A stretch of 49,107 nt of DNA from Paenibacillus xylanilyticus (GTDB taxonomy: Bacteria; Bacillota; Bacilli; Paenibacillales; Paenibacillaceae). The stretch is taken from positions 1 through 49,107 of the forward strand of contig NZ_JABMCB010000119.1 in assembly GCF_013359935.1 (NCBI RefSeq), in the 5' to 3' direction. The position numbers and the translations under genes are program-made. The notes beneath the pieces are model-generated. The model ran no database searches. It was not told the DNA's origin and worked only from the letters and a program-made list of their open reading frames with translations. Positions 1 to 9,900 of this stretch are shown here, one piece after another. Positions within the stretch are counted from its first letter, which is position 1. Each line of letters starts with the position of its first letter.

Positions 1-321
1 CCTTTATTCCCGCATGCCTATTTTTACGTCTTTTCGCCACCGGCTCCGCCCACATCCTCTTCTTCGTACTAACTATAGGATGAAATCCTGCGAATTCATG
101 AGCCTGAGTGAGAAAACTGAATCATTTCGAGGGAGCTTAATGGACAAAACTACTTACACAAAGCAGCTTTAATACATCGCCATTTTCAAACTGAAGTTCC
201 TATCGACGATATCCTAAAGCTGGCCCTATATTTAAGATGGTCCTGCACTAACTGAACCGATAAAAGTAGTAACTTATAATTGGGGCACCTTCTGTCTATC
301 CAAGGATGCCTTGTCGTCTCA
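1..321. other. Left-edge stretch without an intact gene
   Basis: No intact gene is seen. On the plus strand, about 130-241 reads as an open stretch of roughly 40 codons that looks protein-like (a helix-rich segment ending in W-S-C-T-N then stop), but it has no start codon or ribosome site and is preceded by stops, so it may be the tail of a decayed gene. I cannot assign a family. Confidence 0.3.
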
Positions 322-775
322 TTAATCTTGTTTGTATTTTTCTTTTAGAACGCTAGAGCCGAATCCCCCCACAACCATTAAAATTAAAGAACCGAAGTTC
401 CAAAGGAATGACCCACCATATAATGCAATCTCCAGCGCAGTTATTTTGTTCAGAAAGAGGACAACGAGTTTGACCACCAACAGCACAAGGCCTACTGAAA
501 TGAAGACATCAAACAGAAACTTTAATTTTAGGTGCGCTAGTTGCTTGCTTTCTTTTATCACCTTTTTTGTCAACTCTTCGTCCGCCTTTAATAATTCATC
601 TATAGATATTTCAAACAAATCGCTTATTTTGATAATCATTTCAATCCCGGGGGTAATTTTGATTATTTTCCCATTTGGAAACCGATTGTCGACTCACATA
701 AAGCTTCTCGGCCAGATCTTCTTGTGACCAACTTTTCTTATTTCTTTCCGCTTTTAACTTCTCCCCAAAGATCAT
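322..775 (-). pseudogene. XRE/Cro-type HTH regulator with C-terminal membrane segments, broken by a 1-nt frameshift
   Basis: The minus strand starts with ATG at 775, after an AAGGT ribosome site. It encodes a textbook HTH_3 domain (Q-E-D-L-A-E-K-L, then S-R-Q-S-V-S-K-W-E-N-N-Q-N-Y-P). Near 645-652 the frame hits a stop inside a C5G3 run. Removing one G restores the usual junction into I-E-M-I-I-K-I-S-D-L-F and the 105-residue downstream frame. The C-terminal part has two hydrophobic helices (about residues 45-70 and 75-95 of that frame) and ends K-E-K-Y-K-Q-D. Small membrane-anchored XRE repressors of this type are common in Firmicutes. Because the break sits in a homopolymer run, a sequencing error is possible. 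No partner gene adjoins it. Confidence 0.75.
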
Positions 776-1373
776 ATTAGCAACTACCTTTCTGTAAATT
801 TTACAAGCTTATACTAGATTAATTGCATATAGAAGTAAAGAACGCTTTGGTTGCGGTACCCCGCAACCCCAAGTTGCAACACAGTAAAGATAAAAAAATA
901 CAAACTATTGAGGATACAGTAAGATAACGAAGTAGTCTCTCAAAGATATCAGGAAAACGTGGTGACCATTTACAATCTGTATTGATCGATGGAGTCTTCT
1001 CGTGCTACGAATGAAAATTCTTCAAACTGTATATAATTTATACGTAGACTTTCGTCTGCCTCCTATAGATTAGTCCACCTTTTCGCAGCATAGGTGGACT
1101 TTCTCATTTTAATTTTATCCTTCCATGATGAATTAATCTGACACAATCCATTCAACTAGACGTTAAATTAAGTACGATTAAAATCAGATCACTTCATTTT
1201 TATATTTTCTCCTAATTTCTCTTTGGCAGTCGGACGGAAAATTGACCCAAAGTGTTTAGGGAATAAGCATTCCCTGTAATTTGAATTTTTCAGTCTATAT
1301 TCTGAATAGTACAAACTAAACATTTAATATATATCCCTGAAACCATTATCCATTTTGGGGGTGAAACTGTTTT
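776..1373. other. 600-bp intergenic stretch with two hairpins
   Basis: No gene is seen. It holds a GC-rich 8-bp hairpin (GGTTGCGG/CCGCAACC, 849-868) and a terminator-like hairpin (1072-1100, listed separately). The giant gene's ribosome site GGGGGTG lies at 1357-1363. An AT-rich tract at 1300-1340 probably contains the promoter of the giant gene, but no clear -35/-10 pair stands out. Confidence 0.4.
1072..1109 (+). terminator. Rho-independent terminator-like hairpin
   Basis: Arms AGTCCACCT (1072-1080) and AGGTGGACT (1092-1100) are perfectly complementary around an 11-nt loop and are followed by a T-rich run. No intact plus-strand gene lies upstream, so it may be left over from a lost gene, or it may insulate the giant gene. 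Confidence 0.6.
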
Positions 1374-4300
1374 ATGGCTTTTATTCTTAGGTACAACACC
1401 ACGATGAACGGAGCTATGACTTTTACAGGCAACACGATGGGGCTAAACAAAGTAGCGAACCAGAATAACCAAGGTACTGCGGGTTCAATTGGCGCTTTCA
1501 TTACACTTAATACATCTTCACAGGTAGGAAACTTTCCATTAGGTACGACACTCAATTATATTCAAAATTCGTCTGCTGCAATCCTTAGTTTACCTGCAGG
1601 TTCAGAAGTATTATATGCAGAACTGATTTGGGCGGGAAGTTATAATTATGGTGGTTCCAATGTAAGTGGGGCCATCCCAAATCCAATCACTTTTACGACG
1701 CCAGCAGGTACGTTTTCTGTGGCTCCTGATCCTGCAACGGCAGCTAATACCGCACCAGCAGCCAACTTTTATGTTAACTCAGCTAATGTTACTGCTTTAG
1801 TTCAACAAGCGGGTGCGGGAACTTATGTTGCAGCTGGAATTCCTGGAACAGCTTCTGCAACGGAAAACAATACAAACTTTGCAGGTTGGACTCTTGCAGT
1901 AGCTTACGCAAGTCCATTCCTTCCCTCCCGTAATATGAGCATTTTTGTGGGTGCCGAAATCGTGAATGCAACCATCGGCGCAGCCACTGCATCCATAACC
2001 GGTTTTGGCACGCCAGTAACAGGTGCCGTAACGGGCCGTTTAATGGTTAGTGCTTGCGAAGGGGACCCTCAAATTACAGGGGACCAGGCTCTCTTTGGGC
2101 CTACTGTTGACTCACTGGTCGCTATTTCTGGGCCCAACAACCCCGTTAATAACTTTTTTGCATCCCAGATTAACAACGACCAGGGATTAATCAATACTAA
2201 CGGAACATTTGGTAACCGGAATAGTGCTCCAGGAACACCTGTCATTGGTGCTAGGCAGGGATGGGATATTACAAACGTGGATGTCTCCGCAGAACTTGTG
2301 AACTCCCAGACTTCGGCCGTTATTAGGCTTCTTTCCACCCAAGATCAATATATGGTAAATAGTGCTGGACTCCAGGTGGATGTGAATGCTCCTTTTTTTG
2401 TTTTCAATAAGAACTCAAATGTAACTTCAGCTTTTGTTGGTGATACGATCCAGTATACGATTACCGCTTCCAATGTGGGAACAGCCTCGGCCACACTCGT
2501 TCTTTTAACGGATAGTTTTCCTAGCTCCGGTAGCTTCGTTCCGGGTAGCTTGTCTGTAGATGGCGTTCCACAGCCTGGAGCAAGCCCAGTAACGGGACTG
2601 AATCTAGGCGTGATCGCTCCGGGTCAAACGGTGACGATCGTGTACTCCGTTCAGATCGTCTCTCGCCCATCCGGCTCGACTCAATCCAACGTAGCCAACC
2701 TGACGTACAACTTTCAAAGTCTTCCGGGCGGGCCAGTCTTCGAAGGCATGTCCCAATCTAACGGGAACAACGTTACGATCAACAACCGTCCACCTACTGT
2801 CCCCAACTATGCGTATACGACAAATGAAAATGTACCTGTTTCTTCCCAAGTTATAGGTACAGATCCAGATGGAGATCCGCTTACGTACTCTCTAAACTCG
2901 ATACCAACTAGTGGAACCGTTGTGGTGAACGCAGATGGGACATTTACTTACACGCCTGATACCGGATATGTTGGTCCTGATTCGTTCACTGTTTTAGTAA
3001 GTGACGGACTTGGAGGAACTGCGGTATCCACCGTAGCGATCACTATTGTTAATCGTCCACCTCTTGCTCAGAATTTGAATCTGACGACCAATAAAAATAC
3101 ACCAATCAATGGACAGATCGTAGCTACAGACCCCGATGGAGATACATTAACGTATGCACTGAATTCACCTCCAGCAAGCGGCACAGTCACGGTCAATCCA
3201 AACGGTAGTCTTACCTATACACCTAATCCTGGATTTGCAGGAACAGACTCTTTTACGGTGTTGGTCACGGATGCTAACGGGGCTACAGCCATTTCTACCG
3301 TTACCGTACAAGTTAACAATCGCCCACCGACAACACAGAATGTGAATTTATCAACTCCGGAGAACATCTCTGTTTTCGGTCAAGTCATTGGGCAGGATCC
3401 AGATGGTGATCCGTTAACGTATGATTTGAACTCACAACCGGTAAACGGCAGTGTCGTGGTCAATCCAAACGGAACCTTTACCTATACCCCCAATACCAAC
3501 TTTATTGGTGTGGATACATTTACGGTACTTGTTAGTGACCCTAGCGGGGGATCTGTCGTTTCAACAGTTACCATCACCGTAGTTAACCTGCCTCCAACTA
3601 CCCAAAATGTGAACCTGACGACACCAGAGAACACTCCTGTCTTCGGTCAAGTTATTGCTACGGATCCCAATGCGGACCCGCTAACGTTTACTCTTAATTC
3701 ACCTCCTGTTAACGGCACAGCTATCGTCAATACGGACGGAACATTCACTTATACACCTAATCCTACTTTTATAGGCACCGATTCGTTTACCGTGTTGGTT
3801 AGTGATGGACGCGGTGGAACTGCTCTCAGCAATGTAACCGTCGTAGTAACCAATCAGCCGCCGGTTGCACAGAATCAAACCCTCAACACCCCTGGAAATA
3901 CGCCTGTGGCCGGACAAATTATTGCAACTGATCCTAATGCAGATCCATTAACGTATGCTTTGAATTCCCCTCCGACTAACGGAAGTGTGATAGTGAATGC
4001 AGACGGAAGCTTCAACTATACGCCGAATACAGGGTTTGTTGGTACAGATACCTTTACAGTCATTGTTAGTGATCCAGCAGGTGCCTCTGCCATTGCCACG
4101 GTTACAATTAACGTGGAGAATCTTCCTCCGATTACAGGAAATCAGTCACTCGCAACACTACAAAATACACCGGTAGTTGGACAGATTATTGCGACTGATC
4201 CTAACGCAGATCCACTGACGTACAGTTTGCTTTCCCCACCAAGCAATGGGGCTGTCACCGTCAATCCAGACGGAAGTTTCAGTTATCAGCCAGACGTAGG

Positions 4301-7300
4301 TTTTGTGGGATTAGATACATTCTCGGTACTCGTAAGTGATGGCCGCGGCGGAACGGCCGTGTCTACAGTAACTATAACGGTAGCCAATCAACCACCAGTA
4401 GTGACCAATCAGACGCTTTCTACCCTTCAGAATGCATCCGTTAACGGTCAAGTCGTTGCTACGGACCCAGATGGAGATCCTCTTACCTATACATTACAAT
4501 CGCCACCAAGTAACGGTACAGCTGTCGTTAACGCAGACGGCACGTTTACCTATACGCCTATCACTGGGTTTGTTGGCATTGATTCATTCACGGTGCTTGT
4601 CAGCGACGGCAAAGGTGGTACAGCTGTCGGTTCGGTTATGGTCAATGTCATCGACCAGCCACCTATCACTCAAGATCTATCATTATCGACCAATTTTAAT
4701 ACACCGATAAATGGTCAAATTCCAGCAACTGATCCAGATGGAGATACACTTACGTATTCGGTATCTGTACCGCCTTCTAATGGTACGCTTGTTCTTGATC
4801 CAGCTACGGGTGCATTTACGTACACCCCGAATGCAGGGTTCCTTGGAGTTGATAACTTTGCAGTACTGGTGAGTGACGGAAAAGGTGGAACGGCGATATC
4901 TAATGTTCAGATTGGTGTCCCGGTATCCGCACCTATCACATCCGATCTTACCCTGAATACGAATGCTAATGTGCCTGTAGCGGGTCAAATTCAAGCAACC
5001 GACCCACAAGGAGAAACGCTGACTTATACCCTAACCACACCACCGCCAAATGGTACGGTTGTGTTGGATCCAGCCACGGGGGCTTTTACGTACACCCCAA
5101 ATGCTGGATTTGTGGGGACAGACACGTTCGTTGTAACGGTAACGAACACAAGTGGTATCCCTGTTACTTCAACTGTATCGGTCAATGTTGATAATCAACC
5201 CCCCGTCGCTCAGAATCTCACCGTTGACACGGTTCAGAATACCCCGGTCGGTGGCCAGATTCCTGCAACGGATCCGGACGGAAATCCTCTTACCTATACC
5301 GTGATATTAACTCCGGCACTTGGCACGGTCATTGTCAATCCGGACGGTACGTTCACTTACACGCCAAATGCTGGAGTCGTGGGTACAGATTCATTTACGG
5401 TCCTTGTTAGTGATGGTTTGGGGGGGACAGCGACATCTGTAGTTACGGTCAATATCATTGATCAACCTCCAGTGACACAGGATGTGCAAATCAGCACACC
5501 GGCCAACGTTCCGATTAATGGGGTGGTAACCGCCACCGATCCAGATGGTGACCCACTGACGTATACCCTGCTCTCACCACCAGCGAACGGCACAGCCACC
5601 GTCAATTTGGATGGAACATTTACGTATACACCCAATTCCGGATTCCAAGGTCAAGATGCATTCACTGTACTGGTGAGTGATGGAAAGGGTGGTACGACTG
5701 TATCTACAGTTCGAATTGAAGTCGTCAATCAACCACCGATCGTTCAAAATGAGACACTCAACACCTCTCAGTCCATTCCCATTAGTAGCCAAGTCACTGC
5801 CACCGATCCAGATGGTGACCCACTCTCCTACGCACTAGATAACCCGCCCATTAATGGTACCGTGGTTGTGAATCCAGATGGTACGTTCACCTATATACCG
5901 GATCCTGGATATGTGGGGACAGACTTCTTTACGATCACCGTCACGGATAGCCGTGGAGGCGTTGCATCTGCAGTAATTACGGTTAATGTGAATGCCAACG
6001 TGCCTGTTGTGTTCAATCAGACGGTTAGTACAAATACGAATACACCCATTTCCGGGCAAGTCATTGCCACAGATCCTACTGGTGAACCTATTACCATTGC
6101 CGTCCTTTCCCCTCCTGCCAATGGTACGGTTACTGTTAATCCGGATGGCACGTATACGTATACGCCTAATCCAGGTTTTGTAGGTACAGACAGTTTTACA
6201 GTTCAAGCGACGGATACAGGAGGCGGGGTAGGTACTGGTGCAGTCACTATAATAATAAATAATATACCGCCTGTGGCTCTGGGTACGAGTGTAAGCACTT
6301 TTGAAAACATACCTGTTTCTGGTGTAGTAACGGCTATAAGCCCGGTAGGGAATCCAATTACCTTTTCATTGAATTCTCCACCTGTTGACGGAACTGTTGT
6401 CGTCAATGCCGATGGAACGTTTACCTACACTCCAAATCCAGGATATGTCGGTCAAGATAGCTTTACCGTTATTGCCAGCGATCCTTCTGGTGGAACGGCG
6501 GTAGCTACGGCAATTGTTACCGTTCTGAATCAGCCACCTACAGCCCAAGACCAAAACTTAATTGGCTCCTTGAACACACCTGTTAGCGGGCAGATTATTG
6601 CTTCTGATCCCAATGCTGATCCACTCATTTATCTTATTGGTTCCGTACCCGTCAACGGCACAGTTGTGCTCAATCCAGATGGCTCGTTCACCTATACACC
6701 AAATACTAACTTTGCTGGAGTAGATTCTTTTACCGTGTGGGTGTTTGATATCAATGGAGCAAGTACCGTAACCACTGTAACGATTACAATCCCGATTCTG
6801 CCACCAGTGATTAACAGTACCCAATTCACAACGAATGCCGATGCGCCTGTAAATGGTCAATTAAACGCAACAAGCCCTGAAGGCGTTCCAGTCACCGTTC
6901 AGTTAGCAACCCTACCTGTGAATGGTACAGTTGTCGTTAATCCGGATGGTACGTTTACGTATCAACCCAATCTTGCTTTCGTAGGGACCGATACGTTTAC
7001 GGTTGTTGCAACGGACACCTATGGTGCAACAACAACAGGCACAGTAACCATTCTAGTGGTGGCAGTACCGCCAGTTGCTCCTGACGTTTTCGTGATCACA
7101 CCAATTAATACGCCAGTTTCGGGCAGAGTTACTGGAACCGATCCGGACACCACTGCGCTGATCTATACGCTCTACGTTCCGCTTCCAGCCAACGGAACAG
7201 CGGTCGTAAACGCAGATGGCACATTCACGTATACACCAAATACTGGCTATACCGGTGTTGACACTTTCCCGGTCATCGTAACGGATGCATACGGACTGAA

Positions 7301-8582
7301 TGATATTGCTCTAGTAACAGTCACGGTTGTCGGAGATGTTCCCGTTGCTCCGCCAGTAAATGTCGCCACTATTGCGGGGCAAAGCGTCTCGGGTGTCATT
7401 GACGCTACAGACCCAGCAGGTTTACCGCTGACGTTTTCGCTTGGTGCTTCTCCAAGTAACGGTACAGTGATTCTTAATCCAGACGGCACGTTCATTTATA
7501 CACCAAATCCGGGGTTTGTAGGTTCAGACACATTTACCGTTGTTGTCACAAATAGTGCGGGTCAAAAAACCTTAGTTCCCGTTAACGTTACGGTGGTTTC
7601 TGCATCGGGGAGCGGTCCAATCACCACGAGTATTGGAGTTGGCACCAATGAGGGGCAGCCTGTATCTGGCCAAATATTGGCCAGTAGTCCTGATAATTTA
7701 CCACTCTCATATACCATTGGATCCTCACCTCAAAACGGAAATGTTACCCTTAGTTCGACGACTGGAGAATTTGTATACGTTCCGAATTCGAATTTTACAG
7801 GAACCGATACGTTCACCGTTGTCGTCACTGACAGTTTAGGCCGGAGTGTTACCGCTACAGTGACGGTTGTGGTCTTTCCTGTAAGTCCGAGCGAGCCCCT
7901 AAATCCGGTAAATCCAGTGAGTCCTGGAGAACCAGGTACTCCACCTGGAATTCCGCTGCCACCACTTACAATTACAGCTCAACTAGCTACAATTTCGGGA
8001 ACACCGATCCGAAGCGCGGCTCCAGGAGGGGGCAGTGCCTATATATTAGCCGGTGGTCCCACTCATGGCGTGATTTCTTTAGGAGCGGATGGTTCGTATG
8101 TGTATACGCCGAACCCAGGTTTCGTAGGAACAGATTGTTTTACCATTCAATATATTGATGCACAAGGTAGATTGGTTCAGTACAACGTAATCATAAATGT
8201 TAGTGCACTGTCTGGCCCATTAGACGTAGGAACAGGCGCAGGGAGAACTGGAACGGATTCAGGAGTAGGTGGTATTGAAACAGGAGCGGGAGTCGCTTTT
8301 GAACTTGGCAGTGGGATTCTAACCTTAAACTTAAAGGGTGATGAGAATCAAACACTCTATGGCGACTTTAACTCACTTGGTCTAGGAAGGATTACCCGGG
8401 CTAGAGTTCTTAAAGCTCCGCAAAATGGTAAGCTCACACTGAAAGAAGATGGCTCATTTAAACTCGTACCCAACCGAAACTACACTGGACGAATTCAGTT
8501 CACGGTCATTGTAACGGATCTATTAGGTAAAGAGTACACCGTTCAAGTGTTTGTTGAGATTAGCGCCGGTGATGATGAGTAG
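1374..8582 (+). CDS. Giant tandem-repeat surface protein (DUF11 domain plus ~20 Ig/cadherin-like repeats)
   Basis: This 2,402-residue protein begins at ATG 1374, 10 nt after GGGGGTG. The N-terminal ~340 residues are a unique Gly/Ala/Thr-rich domain. A DUF11 conserved-repeat domain follows at about 345-465. From about 475 to 2165 come 19 back-to-back repeats of ~89 residues, each opening N-x-P-P and carrying A-T-D-P-D-G-D-P-L-T-Y, G-T-V-V-V-N, D-G-T-F-T-Y-T-P-N and G-T-D-S-F-T-V (tandem-95/Big_9-like). A Pro-rich linker (about 2170-2197) and two divergent repeats end the protein. The acidic D-P-D-G-D motifs suggest calcium-binding rods, as in adhesins. There is no signal peptide, membrane anchor, SLH domain or LPXTG motif, so the export route is unclear. 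Spore or exosporium-surface DUF11 proteins of Bacillus also lack signals, which is one option. The gene is monocistronic. Confidence 0.85.
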   Translation: MAFILRYNTTMNGAMTFTGNTMGLNKVANQNNQGTAGSIGAFITLNTSSQVGNFPLGTTLNYIQNSSAAILSLPAGSEVLYAELIWAGSYNYGGSNVSGAIPNPITFTTPAGTFSVAPDPATAANTAPAANFYVNSANVTALVQQAGAGTYVAAGIPGTASATENNTNFAGWTLAVAYASPFLPSRNMSIFVGAEIVNATIGAATASITGFGTPVTGAVTGRLMVSACEGDPQITGDQALFGPTVDSLVAISGPNNPVNNFFASQINNDQGLINTNGTFGNRNSAPGTPVIGARQGWDITNVDVSAELVNSQTSAVIRLLSTQDQYMVNSAGLQVDVNAPFFVFNKNSNVTSAFVGDTIQYTITASNVGTASATLVLLTDSFPSSGSFVPGSLSVDGVPQPGASPVTGLNLGVIAPGQTVTIVYSVQIVSRPSGSTQSNVANLTYNFQSLPGGPVFEGMSQSNGNNVTINNRPPTVPNYAYTTNENVPVSSQVIGTDPDGDPLTYSLNSIPTSGTVVVNADGTFTYTPDTGYVGPDSFTVLVSDGLGGTAVSTVAITIVNRPPLAQNLNLTTNKNTPINGQIVATDPDGDTLTYALNSPPASGTVTVNPNGSLTYTPNPGFAGTDSFTVLVTDANGATAISTVTVQVNNRPPTTQNVNLSTPENISVFGQVIGQDPDGDPLTYDLNSQPVNGSVVVNPNGTFTYTPNTNFIGVDTFTVLVSDPSGGSVVSTVTITVVNLPPTTQNVNLTTPENTPVFGQVIATDPNADPLTFTLNSPPVNGTAIVNTDGTFTYTPNPTFIGTDSFTVLVSDGRGGTALSNVTVVVTNQPPVAQNQTLNTPGNTPVAGQIIATDPNADPLTYALNSPPTNGSVIVNADGSFNYTPNTGFVGTDTFTVIVSDPAGASAIATVTINVENLPPITGNQSLATLQNTPVVGQIIATDPNADPLTYSLLSPPSNGAVTVNPDGSFSYQPDVGFVGLDTFSVLVSDGRGGTAVSTVTITVANQPPVVTNQTLSTLQNASVNGQVVATDPDGDPLTYTLQSPPSNGTAVVNADGTFTYTPITGFVGIDSFTVLVSDGKGGTAVGSVMVNVIDQPPITQDLSLSTNFNTPINGQIPATDPDGDTLTYSVSVPPSNGTLVLDPATGAFTYTPNAGFLGVDNFAVLVSDGKGGTAISNVQIGVPVSAPITSDLTLNTNANVPVAGQIQATDPQGETLTYTLTTPPPNGTVVLDPATGAFTYTPNAGFVGTDTFVVTVTNTSGIPVTSTVSVNVDNQPPVAQNLTVDTVQNTPVGGQIPATDPDGNPLTYTVILTPALGTVIVNPDGTFTYTPNAGVVGTDSFTVLVSDGLGGTATSVVTVNIIDQPPVTQDVQISTPANVPINGVVTATDPDGDPLTYTLLSPPANGTATVNLDGTFTYTPNSGFQGQDAFTVLVSDGKGGTTVSTVRIEVVNQPPIVQNETLNTSQSIPISSQVTATDPDGDPLSYALDNPPINGTVVVNPDGTFTYIPDPGYVGTDFFTITVTDSRGGVASAVITVNVNANVPVVFNQTVSTNTNTPISGQVIATDPTGEPITIAVLSPPANGTVTVNPDGTYTYTPNPGFVGTDSFTVQATDTGGGVGTGAVTIIINNIPPVALGTSVSTFENIPVSGVVTAISPVGNPITFSLNSPPVDGTVVVNADGTFTYTPNPGYVGQDSFTVIASDPSGGTAVATAIVTVLNQPPTAQDQNLIGSLNTPVSGQIIASDPNADPLIYLIGSVPVNGTVVLNPDGSFTYTPNTNFAGVDSFTVWVFDINGASTVTTVTITIPILPPVINSTQFTTNADAPVNGQLNATSPEGVPVTVQLATLPVNGTVVVNPDGTFTYQPNLAFVGTDTFTVVATDTYGATTTGTVTILVVAVPPVAPDVFVITPINTPVSGRVTGTDPDTTALIYTLYVPLPANGTAVVNADGTFTYTPNTGYTGVDTFPVIVTDAYGLNDIALVTVTVVGDVPVAPPVNVATIAGQSVSGVIDATDPAGLPLTFSLGASPSNGTVILNPDGTFIYTPNPGFVGSDTFTVVVTNSAGQKTLVPVNVTVVSASGSGPITTSIGVGTNEGQPVSGQILASSPDNLPLSYTIGSSPQNGNVTLSSTTGEFVYVPNSNFTGTDTFTVVVTDSLGRSVTATVTVVVFPVSPSEPLNPVNPVSPGEPGTPPGIPLPPLTITAQLATISGTPIRSAAPGGGSAYILAGGPTHGVISLGADGSYVYTPNPGFVGTDCFTIQYIDAQGRLVQYNVIINVSALSGPLDVGTGAGRTGTDSGVGGIETGAGVAFELGSGILTLNLKGDENQTLYGDFNSLGLGRITRARVLKAPQNGKLTLKEDGSFKLVPNRNYTGRIQFTVIVTDLLGKEYTVQVFVEISAGDDE

Positions 8583-8625
8583 CTTAGATCTAATATCGTA
8601 TTACGGTTTTTATTCAATAAAGAAT

Positions 8626-9483
8626 TTACAATTTCTTAATGGAGCTCTTTTTCCTACGCGATACTTTTCGCTTAGTTGCTTGCCGTGTTTTAGAGTTAGT
8701 TGATTTTCTTGAGCCCCTTGTGCTGTTTCTCTGAGGCATAAGGGGCTTTTCTTCGATTCTCACGTCGGGTACCACTGTTTCTTCAGGTGGTACGAACCGG
8801 AGATTTTCCAAATTATATGGTTGCTCCGCATCCTCTTTATCTATCCATTGCATTCGTTGTCCTTGAATGTAATCCGGCTCTTCCAATCGCTGACTTTCTT
8901 TAATGATAGCAATCTCCTCGTCGGAAATTGCTTCTTTCACGACCAATAAATGATACATAATTTGGTGAGCTACATTAAGCTGCGATTGTCTAAGAATCCC
9001 TAGTTCTAACTCATTATACAAGCCATGGTAAGCAGGGAAATAAAAAAACTCCATTTTCAGTAATCTGAAATCCATATTGGTCTGATGAAAAATTTGCGGT
9101 TGCGATAAAACGATTGATGAATCAAAGGAAAACTCGTTATCCTCTTGTATGGATCCCGGGCAAGTCGTCCAATATTGGGGCGAATGTTCATTGAATTTTT
9201 GTTTAAACTGGGGATTTGCCATATGCATGGTCGCATGTGCGTATGGGGCTACAATACACACAATAGCTCCATGCTTGCATATTCGATAAATGTCCTGCAT
9301 GACTGAATTTAAATTATCGACGTATTGTAAGCTATGTGAACACATGACAAAATCCACGCTATCGTTTTTCATTGGAATGGGTCGGTTAAAATTATGAACC
9401 ATATCCGTCATCTCATGATCGAATCGATCTATCCCAATGCAATCTTTGTATTTATTTGTTCCACTACCCAAATCAACTCGCAT
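8626..9483 (-). CDS. Class I SAM-dependent methyltransferase with a long C-terminal extension
   Basis: The N-terminal half is a Methyltransf_11-type Rossmann fold: motif I V-D-L-G-S-G-T-N at the very start, an acidic I-G-I-D-R-F after it, then D-F-V-M-C-S-H-S-L-Q-Y-V and a late strand I-V-C-I-V-A-P-Y-A-H. It would transfer a methyl group from SAM to an unknown substrate. After about residue 170 it is not recognisable, and the last ~35 residues are Lys/Arg/Ser-rich, which suggests nucleic-acid or envelope contact. An upstream in-frame ATG at 9555 (24 residues more) has a fair GGGTG site. I prefer ATG 9483 because AAAGGTGAG lies 7 nt before it and the protein then starts directly at motif I. 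Glycan or nucleotide-sugar methylation is possible but untested. Confidence 0.75.
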   Translation of the reverse strand: MRVDLGSGTNKYKDCIGIDRFDHEMTDMVHNFNRPIPMKNDSVDFVMCSHSLQYVDNLNSVMQDIYRICKHGAIVCIVAPYAHATMHMANPQFKQKFNEHSPQYWTTCPGSIQEDNEFSFDSSIVLSQPQIFHQTNMDFRLLKMEFFYFPAYHGLYNELELGILRQSQLNVAHQIMYHLLVVKEAISDEEIAIIKESQRLEEPDYIQGQRMQWIDKEDAEQPYNLENLRFVPPEETVVPDVRIEEKPLMPQRNSTRGSRKSTNSKTRQATKRKVSRRKKSSIKKL

Positions 9484-9627
9484 CCTTCTACTCACCTTTT
9501 TCCGATTAAGTTGTTTGTGTTGATTTATGCTATTCAAATGGGGACAGGAATGCATAAGTCATTCACCCTTTGTCACTGTTAGATCATTAACAAATTTCAT
9601 TAGTTCTTATCTGCTAATCGGTTAAAC

Positions 9628-9662
9628 AAGAAGCAGCTGATCTCCTAGATCAGCTGCTTCTT
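9628..9662 (-). terminator. 16-bp perfect hairpin, likely terminator in the 9.5-9.9 kb gap
   Basis: Two 16-nt arms (9628-9643 and 9647-9662) pair perfectly around CCT. Read leftward, the hairpin is followed by TTGTTT. It sits downstream of the histidine kinase gene. The AGCAGCTGATC core and the flanking ATCGTT...GTTAGTT text recur at 12.4 kb, so this is also a copy of a dispersed intergenic repeat. No gene is seen in the rest of 9484-9900. Confidence 0.6.
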
Positions 9663-9900
9663 GAGTTTATTAAGGTATCGTTACTTTCGTTAGTTCAACT
9701 CAGATTCACTATCAGACGGTTCTTAATTTGGTTATTTTCATACTTATTCACTTCTGATATTCAGCAACTCCTGCGTTTCTCTATTTGGTTAGTTTGACCG
9801 AGCATATCACGAAACTTCGGTTCTGCTTCGAATAAATATTCTTGTTAGAAGACGAATCCTTCACACCGGCATCAAACGATTTTAGTCTTTTATCTTTCAT

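Noticed and set aside
332..727. 131-codon plus-strand frame over the XRE gene
   Set aside because: It is the shadow of the minus-strand regulator, which has a clear HTH and ribosome site.
1789..7839. Many frames opposite or alongside the giant repeat gene
   Set aside because: They arise from the repetitive coding sequence, have no ribosome sites, and shift with each repeat.
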